A stretch of 64,000 nucleotides of DNA, taken from the NCBI RefSeq assembly GCF_007988805.1, contig NZ_BJUV01000014.1:1-64000 (forward strand), given 5' to 3'. Below are positions 43,845 to 52,780 of the stretch, one piece after another; the first letter of the stretch is position 1, and the number at the start of each line of letters is the position of its first letter. The notes below the pieces were generated by a model. It saw only the letters and a list, made by a program, of their open reading frames with translations. It had not been told where the DNA came from and ran no database searches. A program made the translations under genes and the position numbers. The stretch comes from Frigoribacterium faeni (GTDB taxonomy: Bacteria > Actinomycetota > Actinomycetes > Actinomycetales > Microbacteriaceae).

Positions 43845-44201
43845 CCCTAGACCGTGACACACACCTGTAGCGAAAACCCCAGAACGCGCCCTAACGCCAC
43901 GCGAGCCGCGCACTCTGCCCTCCGTGGCGCTGGGGTATAGCCCAGAGCAACCCGGCTCAGCGTCCGGTAGTCGACCGCCCATGGGGCCGCTCAGGAGACC
44001 GTGCTCGTGGCGCTCTGCACCTCGCCAGCCGAGGCCTGGCACAGCTCGCCAGCTCATGACCCGTTCACCAGCCAAGGCCGCCATAGCTCGCACGGTCACG
44101 ACCCCGCTCACCGAGCTGAGCCCCCGGTGCACCCCGTTCGCCAGCCTGGGAGTCGCAAAGGTCGAACCCCCAACTGTCGCGCTCAAGAACCCCCGACATC
44201 C
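43845..44201. other. gene-free stretch at the right edge of the island
   Basis: No supported gene. It holds a loose inverted pair (CCCCAGAACGCG near 43877 and GCGCTGGGG near 43928) upstream of the recombinase that could be its crossover site. Confidence 0.35.
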
Positions 44202-44693
44202 CTAAGACGTGTGCGCCCGGCGACGGCTGGTCGTGATCGCGAGACCGGCCGTCGCGATGGCCACGATCATCGCCAGGAAGCTCGTCACATAGAGCGGGCG
44301 GGCCCAGGGCGAGTGGTCGCCGCCGCTGATGCCGAAGCCGTCGGCGAGCTGCATACCGGGAGAGAACGCGACGAAGAAGAACGAAGGCGCTCCCCCGACC
44401 AGGAGGAGCGAGTAGCCGAATGCGAGATGGCTCAGGGCCAACCCGTCGGAACGAGACGCCGACACCGCCAGCGAGGCGGCCGCGGCGACTCCGAGCACGG
44501 CCCAGAGGATGACGGGCGCCGGCGAGAAGGACTGGCCCGCACGATCGAGCTCGACGTGGATCTCCGACAACGTGGCACCCGGCACCGCCGCCAGGGGATT
44601 CCAGACGAGCACCTGCAGCGAGCCCACGACGGCGTACCCGACGACGAGCGCCGTCCCGACGAAGGCGACGATGACACGAGGTCGAGAGGACAT
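44202..44693 (-). CDS. four-helix membrane protein of unknown function
   Basis: A 163-aa protein with four hydrophobic segments (about 8-28, 60-80, 86-108 and 133-155). Not recognised. Native-like GC marks the return to chromosomal sequence. It is divergent from the phosphatase gene. Confidence 0.6.
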   Translation of the reverse strand: MSSRPRVIVAFVGTALVVGYAVVGSLQVLVWNPLAAVPGATLSEIHVELDRAGQSFSPAPVILWAVLGVAAAASLAVSASRSDGLALSHLAFGYSLLLVGGAPSFFFVAFSPGMQLADGFGISGGDHSPWARPLYVTSFLAMIVAIATAGLAITTSRRRAHTS

Positions 44694-44932
44694 GCGGCCA
44701 CGCTACGAGGAGCCCTCGACCCCCGTCGTCCTCCCGCAGGACGATCCGGGGCGACCATCGGACGACTGACGGCCGATCTTCGCGGCCCGGCCCCCGACCC
44801 GATCGGGGGCTCTTCTCCGACCACCCTCCCGCATACACTGCAAGAGGGGGTCGAAGCGCTCGAGCACACCTGCACCGCCTCCGGCGATCAGCTCCAACGT
44901 GGTCGCCCGCCACCGACGAGACAGGGGAATTC

Positions 44933-46324
44933 TTGCTCGACTCGCTCACGCTGCGCGTCGCCTTCGGGGTCATCACCTTCACGCTCTTCCTGCTCTTCGC
45001 GTTCGTCACGTTCCGCAGCACGAGGTCGGCCTTCAGCTTCTGGTGGTGCGTGGCGCTCGTGCTCTTCATGGCCGGTTCCGTCGCCTACCTGCAGGACGGC
45101 ACCGCCAACCAGATCTGGGGCAACCCGCTCGGCAACGGCGTCATCGTCGCCGGCGCCGCCTCCGTCTGGATGGCCAGCCGCTCCCTCCGCGTCCGACCCA
45201 CCCCGTGGTGGCTCGTCGTGGGCCCGGCCACCGTCCTCACCACCGTGTCCAGCTTCGACTCGCCCGCCACCAACGACTGGTCCGGCGGACCCCTCTACCT
45301 GTCACTGATGGGCGTCCTCATCGGCCTCTCCACCCGCGAGATCGTCCTCATCGACCCCGGACTCTCCCGCACCCGCTGGCCGCTCATCCTCTCCTCCGGC
45401 GCCCTCTCCCTGTACTACCTCGTCCGCTTCGTCGTGTTCCTCGTGGACGGACCGCGCAGCGACGTCTTCGTCGCGTTCTTCGGAACGCCTTCGACGACCC
45501 TCATCACCCTGCTGCTCCTCGTCGTCGTGTCGTTCAGCATGGCCTCCCTCAGCGGCGAGCAGACGTCGAAGGCGTTCGCCGCCCGCGCCGCCCGGTCACG
45601 TCAGGAGCTCGTCGACGGAGGCGCCGTCCAGCGCCGCCTCCTCCCCCAGTCCACCCCCGACCTGCCCGGCTACGACGTCGCCGGCGCCTGCGTCCCCAGC
45701 GGCGCCGTCAGCGGCGACTTCTTCGACTGGCAGCGGACCCCGCGCGGGCTCGTGGCGACCCTCGCCGACGTCATGGGCAAGGGCGTCGGCGCCGCCATGA
45801 TCGCCGCGACGGTCCGGGCCTCCCTCCGCGCCGCCCAGCCGTCCCGCGGCCCCGGCCACACGATGACCGTCGTCGACCAGGCCGTCGAACCCGACCTCGG
45901 CGCCAACGAGGCCTTCGTCACCCTGTTCCATGTGCAGCTCGACGCGGAGACCGGCGAGGTCCAGGTCGTCGACGCCGGCCACGGCCTCGGCATCATTTGC
46001 CGTGCCGACGGCACCCGGGACGTCATCCCCTCTCTGAACCTGCCCCTCGGGGTCTACGGGACCCAGTCCTGGGCGACGAGCACCGCCCGCCTCGACCCCG
46101 GCGACCTCCTCCTCATCTGCAGCGACGGGGTCCTCGACCTCTTCGACGACGACACGGAGCCGCTCGCCCGAGCCGCCGACACGGCCACCGCCGCGGAGCC
46201 GACGGCGGCCGGAGCGGTGATGAGCATCGCGAACCTCGCCTCACAGGGCAACTACCCCGACGACGTGACCGTCGTGGCCATCCGCCGCGACACCGACGAC
46301 ACGGTGACGCCTGGCCGTCTCTGA
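44933..46324 (+). CDS. membrane protein with SpoIIE/PP2C-type phosphatase domain
   Basis: A 463-aa protein. Seven or so transmembrane helices fill residues 1-205, a helical linker follows, and the C-terminal 230 residues are a SpoIIE-like Ser/Thr phosphatase. GGAVQRRLLPQ, GAVSGDFFDW and LADVMGKGVGAAM hold the metal Asp residues, and ICSDGVLD the last. It probably dephosphorylates an anti-sigma-factor antagonist in response to a membrane signal; no partner gene is adjacent. The start is TTG 44933, after GGGGAA. Confidence 0.85.
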   Translation: MLDSLTLRVAFGVITFTLFLLFAFVTFRSTRSAFSFWWCVALVLFMAGSVAYLQDGTANQIWGNPLGNGVIVAGAASVWMASRSLRVRPTPWWLVVGPATVLTTVSSFDSPATNDWSGGPLYLSLMGVLIGLSTREIVLIDPGLSRTRWPLILSSGALSLYYLVRFVVFLVDGPRSDVFVAFFGTPSTTLITLLLLVVVSFSMASLSGEQTSKAFAARAARSRQELVDGGAVQRRLLPQSTPDLPGYDVAGACVPSGAVSGDFFDWQRTPRGLVATLADVMGKGVGAAMIAATVRASLRAAQPSRGPGHTMTVVDQAVEPDLGANEAFVTLFHVQLDAETGEVQVVDAGHGLGIICRADGTRDVIPSLNLPLGVYGTQSWATSTARLDPGDLLLICSDGVLDLFDDDTEPLARAADTATAAEPTAAGAVMSIANLASQGNYPDDVTVVAIRRDTDDTVTPGRL

Positions 46325-46768
46325 CTCCGGTCGGCCCCTGCATCCGGACCCGCGCCTCCCACCCGCGACGGTTCGCCGAGCGAAGGCACGAAAGGCACGC
46401 GAGGCCGAAGGGACAGAGGTGAGGCCGACGTCACGTACCCCTACGCGGCGGCCCCACCCGAGAGCAGGAGGACCCGAATCCCTGTACCCCGGTCTCGAAC
46501 GACGTTCCGTCGCACGATCCGCCGCACAAGGTACGCGTCTTCACGGAGTCGTGCTTGGTTTTCGTTCGAGGTCGAACGAGAAGTCGGTGGCGCCCTCCGG
46601 TTCGGGCCGGAGGACGCCGTGCCTCCCGACAGCTCGTGGGGTTTAGCCAACACATGTCATTTGGGTGGATCAGGGCTAGGTAGTCCCGGGGAGGCAGCCC
46701 TGAACGGTAGTCCTCGACGTCTCCGGCGATCACAGGTTCGGCGTCCCCCACCTCCGCCGTGACGCGGA
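46325..46768. other. gene-free stretch between convergent genes
   Basis: 444 bp without a supported gene. It contains a perfect inverted repeat, TCGTTCGA, GG, TCGAACGA (46562-46579), and a partial copy of the dispersed motif at 46345. Confidence 0.5.
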
Positions 46769-47386
46769 TCAGCCCTCGGCGGCCCGCGTCAGCGCGGCCA
46801 GCACCTCGCCCATGACCTCGCCCGGAGTCACCTCGCCGGTGGCCGGCGAGTCGAACGCCGAACCGAGGGCGACATCGATCAGGAGGCGCGCCAGGGTGTC
46901 CGAGGTCAGCCCGGTCGCCTGCACCGTGCCTCCCTGGAAGACCTGCTCGATCAGGCCCCGCAGCTTCTCGAGCACCGCCCGCCGCTGCTCGACGAACACG
47001 ACCATGACCCGCTCGTCGGCGAGCGCCTGCGACCGGAACTCCGACATCAGCGCGAAGTCCTCGGCCTGACCCGGGCCGTACGGCTCGAACGCCCGGCGCA
47101 CCGCGTCGGGCAGCGACGTGAGGGCCGTGCCGGGCAGCATCATGTCGTCGAGCGCCCGCAGCGCCGCGTCCGTCTCGCGACGCAGCAGCTCGACGACCAG
47201 GTCGGCCTTCGACGCGAAGTTCGAGTAGACCGCGCCCTTGCTGAAGCCGGCCTCGCGGGCGACCTCGTCGAGGGTCGTGGTGTGCACTCCCCCGGTCGAG
47301 AAGAGCCGGGCCGCGGCGACGAGCAGGCGCTCGCGGACCTCCGCCTTGGGCGGTCGAGTCGTGGGCGCATCGGCGGAGCTCACCAT
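46769..47386 (-). CDS. TetR-family regulator
   Basis: A 205-aa protein. HTH TLDEVAREAGFSKGAVYSNF (about 38-57), then helices of a TetR_C sensor. Start ATG 47386. No operator or clear target was identified. Confidence 0.88.
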   Translation of the reverse strand: MVSSADAPTTRPPKAEVRERLLVAAARLFSTGGVHTTTLDEVAREAGFSKGAVYSNFASKADLVVELLRRETDAALRALDDMMLPGTALTSLPDAVRRAFEPYGPGQAEDFALMSEFRSQALADERVMVVFVEQRRAVLEKLRGLIEQVFQGGTVQATGLTSDTLARLLIDVALGSAFDSPATGEVTPGEVMGEVLAALTRAAEG

Positions 47387-47456
47387 GACCCCGAGCCTAG
47401 GGGACGCCTGCCGCCCGATCGCGGAGGGCTGTCCACGATGCGCAGCAGGTGCCGTC

Positions 47457-48350
47457 CTACTCGAGCTCGGCGAGGTCGGCGTAGAGCCCGGTGATGTCGC
47501 CGATGCGCGTCCGGCCCCGGCGCGGATGCTCGGCCAGCACCGCCGAGGCGAGCAGCGCGGCCAGGCTCATCGCGGCCGCGTAGCTGTCGAACGGCGACGG
47601 GCTGTCGACGGGGCACTCGAGTCGCAGCACTCCGGTCGCGCGCGCGGTCACGTCGCCGATCATCACGACGGGCACCCCCTGCTCGACGAGCGCTCCGACC
47701 AGCCCGGCGAACCCCGCCGGACGACGCCGGAACCCCACCAGCACGACCACGTCGCGCGCACCGAGCCCGGCGAGCTCCTCGCCGATCGACTGCCCGGGCT
47801 GCGGGGCCAGCCGCACGTCGTCGCGTGCCTGCACGAGCTGCTGCCGCAGGTGCGACGCCACGGGGTAGCTGTTGCGGAACCCGGCGACGACGACCCGGTC
47901 GGCTCCGGCGATCAGCCGCGCGGCCGTCTCGAGACGTCCGTCGGCGAGACCGTCGAGCATCCGCTGCAGGTTGCGGTGCTCGGCCGCCGCGTGCTGCGCG
48001 AGATCCGAGGAGGCGCTGGCCGAGCCGATCGGCACGCCCCGGCTCCGCGACGCGCGCGCCTGGTCACGCACCTCCTGCGCGTCGGTGAAGCCCAGACGGC
48101 GGAACAGCCGTGACACGGTGGCCTTCGAGACCCCGCTCCGCTCGGCGATCTCGGTCGCCGTGTAGACGGCGAGATCGTCGAGGTGGTCGAGGATGAAGTC
48201 GGCGGCCCGCTGCTCGCGCGGGCTCAGGGCGCCGTAGCCGGAGTCGATCCGGTCGCGGATGCCGCCGACGGAGCCGGGCTCGGAGCCGGGCTCGCTGCCG
48301 GGCTCGGATGTGCTCGCGCCGGCGCCCGCGTCGCCCTCGGCATCCGTCAC
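47457..48350 (-). CDS. MurR/RpiR-family regulator of urate catabolism
   Basis: A 297-aa protein. A repeat-encoded Ser-Glu-Pro-Gly tail, an N-terminal RpiR HTH (TATEIAERSGVSKATVSRLFR, split about 65-85) and a SIS domain (about 145-280) that normally binds a phosphosugar or related ligand. The start GTG 48350 overlaps the AllC-type stop. Placed in the operon with ureide-degrading enzymes, it is the likely regulator of the cluster, as in other bacteria where RpiR proteins control allantoin or purine use. Confidence 0.85.
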   Translation of the reverse strand: MTDAEGDAGAGASTSEPGSEPGSEPGSVGGIRDRIDSGYGALSPREQRAADFILDHLDDLAVYTATEIAERSGVSKATVSRLFRRLGFTDAQEVRDQARASRSRGVPIGSASASSDLAQHAAAEHRNLQRMLDGLADGRLETAARLIAGADRVVVAGFRNSYPVASHLRQQLVQARDDVRLAPQPGQSIGEELAGLGARDVVVLVGFRRRPAGFAGLVGALVEQGVPVVMIGDVTARATGVLRLECPVDSPSPFDSYAAAMSLAALLASAVLAEHPRRGRTRIGDITGLYADLAELE

Positions 48351-49648
48351 GCGTCCGCGCCCGCGTGCCGCGCCGCGAGCGCCCGCACCGCGGCGTCGAA
48401 CGCGTCGAGCGCGACGGCGACGTCGCCCTCGGTCACGATCTCGTCGGGGTGGTGACTGATGCCGCCGTTGCCGCAGCGGACGAAGAGCATCGCCCAGTCG
48501 GTCAGCTCGGCGACGGCCATGGCGTCGTGCCCGGCCTTCGAGAAGAGGGTCATCGGGTCGGCGTCCCCGGTCGCCACGATGCCGTCGCGCACGACCTCGG
48601 CGAGGTGCCTGCTCGCGACCACGGCCGGAGCCGAGTGCGTCTCGTGCGCCTCGAAGATGAGCCCGCGGGTCGCGGCCGTCTCCGCTGCGGCCGCCTGGAT
48701 GGCGGCCCAGACCTCGTCGCGCCGGTCGTCGTGCTCGGCCCGCAGGTCGAGGCTGAACTCCACCAGCCCCGGGATGACGTTGACCCCGCCCGGGAACGCC
48801 TCGAGCCGCCCGACGGTGGCGATGCAGCCGGCGTCGCGTGCGAGACGCTCGACGGCGAGCACCACCTCGCTCGCTCCGGCCAGGGCGTCGTGGCGACGGT
48901 GGAACGGCACCCCGCCCGCGTGCCCGGCGACGCCGGTCATGGTCAGCTCGAACCGCCGCGCTCCGGCGATGGACGACACGACGGCGAGCGCCCGGTCGGC
49001 CTCCTCGAGGTACGGCCCCTGCTCGATGTGCGCCTCGAGGTACCCCACGACGGAGTCCCGAGGAGGCGCGGCCTCCCCCACCGCCTCGGGGTCGAGCCCG
49101 AACGCGACGAACGCGTCGCGCAGGCTCACGCCCTCCGCGTCGGCCAGCTGCCACCAGGCGTCGTCCCAGGTGCCGGCGACGGCGCGCGAGCCGAGCAGGG
49201 CGGTGCCGAAGCGGGTGCCCTCCTCGTCGCCGAACGCGAGCACCTCGACGGCGAACGGGAGCCGGACGCCCTCGGCGTTCAGCCGCTCCACGACCGCGAT
49301 CGCGAGCAGCACGCCGAGGATCCCGTCGTAGCGGCCGGCGTCGGGCACCGTGTCGAGGTGCGAGCCGAGCAGCAGCGCGGGCGCCCCGGGCTCGGCGCCC
49401 TCGTAGCGTCCGCGCTGGTTGCCCGCGGCGTCGCGCCAGGTGGTCATGCCGGCCTGCTCCATCCAGCGCCCGGCCATCTCGTTCACCCGGGCGTGCTCGG
49501 GGCTGAGGTAGACGCGCGTGATGCCGGTGTCGCTCGACGAGACGGCGGCGAGCACGTCACAGCGCTCGAGCACGGTGCGCGCCTCGTCGAGGGCCGGGGC
49601 GCCGGTCGAGGGCGGGACCTGCGGGCCGGGGGCGGTCTCGGGGCTCAC
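48347..49648 (-). CDS. allC: allantoate amidohydrolase-like M20 enzyme
   Basis: A 433-aa zinc amidohydrolase of the AllC/beta-ureidopropionase/carbamoylase group. LGSHLDTVPDAGRYDG holds the metal His and Asp, FGDEEGTRF the catalytic Glu, and SKAGHDAMAVAELT a later conserved region. In this context it should convert allantoate to ureidoglycine, CO2 and ammonia. Start GTG 49648 overlaps the aminotransferase stop, and its own stop overlaps the RpiR start. Confidence 0.82.
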   Translation of the reverse strand: MSPETAPGPQVPPSTGAPALDEARTVLERCDVLAAVSSSDTGITRVYLSPEHARVNEMAGRWMEQAGMTTWRDAAGNQRGRYEGAEPGAPALLLGSHLDTVPDAGRYDGILGVLLAIAVVERLNAEGVRLPFAVEVLAFGDEEGTRFGTALLGSRAVAGTWDDAWWQLADAEGVSLRDAFVAFGLDPEAVGEAAPPRDSVVGYLEAHIEQGPYLEEADRALAVVSSIAGARRFELTMTGVAGHAGGVPFHRRHDALAGASEVVLAVERLARDAGCIATVGRLEAFPGGVNVIPGLVEFSLDLRAEHDDRRDEVWAAIQAAAAETAATRGLIFEAHETHSAPAVVASRHLAEVVRDGIVATGDADPMTLFSKAGHDAMAVAELTDWAMLFVRCGNGGISHHPDEIVTEGDVAVALDAFDAAVRALAARHAGADA

Positions 49649-50979
49649 GCTGCGCCTCCTGCGGTCCCGTCCGTCGACGCCGCCTCGGGCGCGATCGTGC
49701 CCGCGTCGGCCCGGGTCTCGACCGGCGAGCTCGCCGCGGCCCGGTCGGCGTCGGCGTAGACGTCGTACGCCGCACCGACTCCGCCGCCGGTCGTGACGGG
49801 GGCTCCGGCGCGGCGCAGCACGGCCTCGAGCGCCGAGAGCGTGGTGAGCACGGTGTCGCGGCGCGCGTTGTAGCCCATGGTCCCGATGCGCCAGACCTTG
49901 CCGTGCAGCGGACCGAACGAGGTGCCGATCTCGATGCCGAAGTCGGTCAGCATCGCGCCGCGCACGGCGTCGCCGTCGACGCCGTCGGGGATGACCACCG
50001 CGACGACGTTGTTCATCTTGTGCTCGAGGTCGCCGAACACCTCGAGGCCGAGCCCCTGGACGCCGGCGAGCATGGCCGAACCGTGCAGCGCGTGGCGGGC
50101 GACGGTCTGGTCGAGGCCCTCCTCGACGACGAGGCGGGCGCACTCGCGCGCCCCGTAGAGCATGGTCGTCGCCTCGGTGTGGTGGTTCAGCCGCTGCGGG
50201 CCCCAGTAGTCGAAGATCATCGCGAGGTCGAAGTAGTTCGAGGCGATGCGGCGCGAGCTGGTCACGTCGCCCTCGGTGCGGATGCCGGCCTCGACGGAGG
50301 CGCGCGACCGGATGGCCTCGACGGCCCGGGCCGAGAAGGTGGCCGGCGCCGAACCGGACGGACCGCCCAGGCACTTCTGCAGCCCCGCGGTGACGGCGTC
50401 GAGCCCGAGGGCGTCGGTGTCGAACGCGTTGCCCGAGATCGAGGCGGTGACGTCGGTGTAGAAGAGCACGCCGTGCTGCGCGCAGACCTCGCCGAGACCC
50501 TCGAGCGGCTGGGCGACGGTGGTCGAGGTGTCGCCGTGCACGACGGCGAGCAGCTTCGGCTTCACCCGCTCGATCGCGGCGGTGATCGTCTCGAGCGGGA
50601 AGACCTGGCCCCACGGCACCTCGATCACGTGCACCTCGGCGCCGCAACGCTCGGCGATCTCGCGCAGCAGGTGCCCGAAGCGTCCGAAGACCGGCACGAG
50701 CACCCGGTCGCCGGGCTCGATCAGCGAGACGAGCGCGGCCTCGATGCCGGCCCGCGACGTGCCGTCGACGAGCACGGTCTGCTCGTTCGCGGTCTGGAAC
50801 ACCTCGCGGTAGAGGGCCTGGGTCTCGTCCATGTAGGCGGTCATCGCCGGGTCGTACTGGCCGACGAGCTGCGCCGACATCGCACGCAGCACGCGCGGAT
50901 CGGCGTTGATCGGGCCGGGGCCCATCAACAGGCGAGCGGGCGGGTCGATCTGCTGGAAGACTCGTTTCACCCGCCCCAT
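49645..50979 (-). CDS. pucG: (S)-ureidoglycine-glyoxylate aminotransferase-like enzyme
   Basis: A 444-aa class-V PLP aminotransferase. LLMGPGPINADPRVL, VDGTSRAGIEAAL and the PLP lysine near 200 in GLQKCLGGPSG fit the PucG/AGXT group. It would transfer the amino group of ureidoglycine to glyoxylate, giving oxalurate and glycine. A low-complexity C-terminal extension of about 40 residues is present. Start ATG 50979. It heads a coupled operon with AllC and RpiR. Confidence 0.85.
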   Translation of the reverse strand: MGRVKRVFQQIDPPARLLMGPGPINADPRVLRAMSAQLVGQYDPAMTAYMDETQALYREVFQTANEQTVLVDGTSRAGIEAALVSLIEPGDRVLVPVFGRFGHLLREIAERCGAEVHVIEVPWGQVFPLETITAAIERVKPKLLAVVHGDTSTTVAQPLEGLGEVCAQHGVLFYTDVTASISGNAFDTDALGLDAVTAGLQKCLGGPSGSAPATFSARAVEAIRSRASVEAGIRTEGDVTSSRRIASNYFDLAMIFDYWGPQRLNHHTEATTMLYGARECARLVVEEGLDQTVARHALHGSAMLAGVQGLGLEVFGDLEHKMNNVVAVVIPDGVDGDAVRGAMLTDFGIEIGTSFGPLHGKVWRIGTMGYNARRDTVLTTLSALEAVLRRAGAPVTTGGGVGAAYDVYADADRAAASSPVETRADAGTIAPEAASTDGTAGGAA

Positions 50980-50985
50980 GCTACG

Positions 50986-51010
50986 CAACCCGTGTTTCAG
51001 GCAGGTGAAC
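50986..51010. promoter_or_regulatory. TGTTTCA/TGAAC half-sites upstream of the aminotransferase gene
   Basis: The segment carries TGTTTCA (50993-50999) and TGAAC (51006-51010), the same half-sites as in the two repeats before the uricase gene. Possibly bound by the same regulator. Confidence 0.35.
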
Positions 51011-51046
51011 TCCCGAGGGCGATCGAGCCGTCGGGCCGGCACCGGG

Positions 51047-51064
51047 CCGAGGAGGCGCGGTTCA
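51047..51064 (+). repeat. dispersed 18-nt motif, near copy (16/18)
   Basis: CCGAGGAGGCGCGGTTCA, overlapping the stop codon of the amidase gene. Confidence 0.7.
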
Positions 51065-52780
51065 ACTCGGCCACGCCGCCGCCACCCCCAGCAGCGCCAG
51101 ATCCGACCCCCGCGGCCCCACGAAGCAGAGCCCGACCGGCGCGCGGCGTCGAGATGCCCCGTCGGGGGCCCTCGAGGCGTCCCCCTGCCCCTGACGGGTC
51201 GCCTCGACGGGCACGTGGAGCACCGGCGCCGAGACGGCGGGCGCGCCGAGCACGCCGGCGACGCAGGTCAGTCCGAGTGTGGCCGAACGCACGGCGTCGA
51301 CCTCGGCGGCCGTCGCGCTGAGCGAGGGCGCGGCCGACGACGCGCTCGGCAGCAGCAGCACCCGTCCGGCGAGCGTGGACTCGAGGCGGTGACGTTCGTG
51401 CTCGAGGGCGACCCGCGCCTCCTCGGCCTGCTGCGGTGAGATCGTCGACCCGAACGCGAAGCGGGCGGCGACGTCGGGGGCGAGCTCGCCCGGATGGGCG
51501 GTGATCCAGGCGCCGTCGGACCGCCAGGCCTCGAAGGCCTGCCGCACGCGGAACAGCTCGAACAGGTGCGCGACGTCGCCGAGAGCGACCTCCTCGGGGC
51601 GGGCGACGGCTCCCGAGGCGACGGCCTCGTCGACGGCCGACGTGAAGGCGGCCCGCACCTCGGGCGACACCGGGGCGAGCAGCGTCGGGTCGACGACGAA
51701 CGACGGCTCGACGCCCCGCTGCTCGGCCCTCGGCAGCGAGGTCGCGGCCGTGCGTCGGAGGGTGTCGACGTCGCGGGTCAGCCAGCCGACGGTGTCGAAG
51801 GTCGGGGCGAGCGGCAGCAGTCCGGTGCGGTCGACGGCGCCGTGCGTCGTGCGGATGCCCCAGAGCCCCTGGTACGACGCGGGCACCCGCAGCGATCCGC
51901 CCGTGTCCGTGCCGAGCGCGATGCTCGCCTGACCGAGCGCGACGGCCGTCGCGGGGCCGCTCGTCGAGCCGCCCGAGATCGCCCCGGGCACGGCCGGATT
52001 CGGCGGGGTGCCGTACGCGGAGTTGCGGCCGGCGATGCTGTACGCGAACTCGTCGGTCCGGGCGATGCCGCGGAGATCGGCTCCCGCGTCGACCAGACGC
52101 TGCACCGCGGCGGCGTGCCGGGTCTCCGGCGTCGCGCCGGCGAGGTACGCGGGCACGCCGGCGCCGATCGCATGACCGGCGACGGCGAAGAGGTCCTTGA
52201 CAGCGACGGTCTCGCCGGAGAGCGGGCGGGTCGCATCGTCCGCCGAACCGGGACCCGCAGGAGGCGCGGTGCCCGTCGACCCGTCGCCTCGCGCCCCCGA
52301 GACGAGCGGCTCCCCGACCACGCGCCAGACGCGACGGTCGATCGCGGGCGGCGGGGCCTGCACCTGCGCGGACGCGATGCGCCAGGGGCGGAGCGGGGCC
52401 TCGGCGAACGGCGCGCGTCGCCAGAGCTGCGTCACGACGCCGCGTCCACCGCCGGCCGGCGCGTTCACCGACACGATCAGCGCGGCGTCGCCGTCGAGCA
52501 CGCGCACGTGGCACTCGACCACGCGGCGGAGCGGGCCCGAGCCGCGCCTGCCGCGGAACGCCGTGATGGCGTCGTGACCGACGAGGAGACCGCCGGCGTC
52601 GGCGCGCATCACGGTCGCGGTCGGCTCGAAGGCCGCGGCGAGCGCCGGCTGGTCGTCGGCGGCGAGCGCGCGCTCGTAGGCGTCGAAGGCGGCGAGCAGG
52701 CCGTCGGGGAGGTCGCCCTCGACCGTGGTGGGGGTGGCGTCCGAGCCGACCCGCGCCTCCTCGGGGACGCCGTCAGCCAC
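51062..52780 (-). CDS. AtzH-like (SnoaL fold) and amidase fusion
   Basis: A 572-aa protein. Residues 20-140 form a DUF3225/AtzH-type SnoaL-like domain (AFDAYERALAADDQPALAAAF). Residues 185-570 form an amidase-signature enzyme with catalytic Lys in VAVKDLF, GGSTSGPA and the nucleophile Ser in TDTGGSLRVPAS. It resembles fused forms of the biuret/allophanate hydrolase branch. In this cluster it may cleave oxalurate, allophanate or a related ureide; inference. Start GTG 52780 overlaps the FmdA gene. Exact and near dispersed-motif copies occur at both ends of the gene. Confidence 0.75.
   Translation of the reverse strand: MADGVPEEARVGSDATPTTVEGDLPDGLLAAFDAYERALAADDQPALAAAFEPTATVMRADAGGLLVGHDAITAFRGRRGSGPLRRVVECHVRVLDGDAALIVSVNAPAGGGRGVVTQLWRRAPFAEAPLRPWRIASAQVQAPPPAIDRRVWRVVGEPLVSGARGDGSTGTAPPAGPGSADDATRPLSGETVAVKDLFAVAGHAIGAGVPAYLAGATPETRHAAAVQRLVDAGADLRGIARTDEFAYSIAGRNSAYGTPPNPAVPGAISGGSTSGPATAVALGQASIALGTDTGGSLRVPASYQGLWGIRTTHGAVDRTGLLPLAPTFDTVGWLTRDVDTLRRTAATSLPRAEQRGVEPSFVVDPTLLAPVSPEVRAAFTSAVDEAVASGAVARPEEVALGDVAHLFELFRVRQAFEAWRSDGAWITAHPGELAPDVAARFAFGSTISPQQAEEARVALEHERHRLESTLAGRVLLLPSASSAAPSLSATAAEVDAVRSATLGLTCVAGVLGAPAVSAPVLHVPVEATRQGQGDASRAPDGASRRRAPVGLCFVGPRGSDLALLGVAAAWPS
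51409..51426 (-). repeat. dispersed 18-nt motif, exact copy 3
   Basis: Inside the amidase gene in a helical stretch read as EEARV. Confidence 0.85.
52747..52764 (-). repeat. dispersed 18-nt motif, exact copy 4
   Basis: In the first codons of the AtzH-amidase gene, read as PEEARVGS in the disordered N-terminus. Confidence 0.85.

Larger units (their letters stand above)
38165..44200. mobile_element. lower-GC island with recombinases and toxin-like genes
   Basis: From about 38.2 to 43.2 kb the base composition drops clearly compared with both sides, and stop codons and A/T-rich gaps appear. It contains two serine recombinases, an Orc1/Cdc6-like ATPase, a truncated surface protein, a toxin-immunity pair and short ORF fragments. 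The dispersed GGAGGCGC motif, frequent elsewhere, was not found here. No att repeats, integrase of the tyrosine type or transfer genes are visible, so the edges are approximate. Confidence 0.7.

Noticed and set aside
43845-44186. N-terminal extension of the second recombinase
   Set aside because: The upstream frame has no resolvase similarity; the family begins at MVQHKTQTVAYVRVSS.
46562-46579. Inverted repeat as a phage attachment site
   Set aside because: No integrase nearby and no second copy seen; it lies between convergent native genes.
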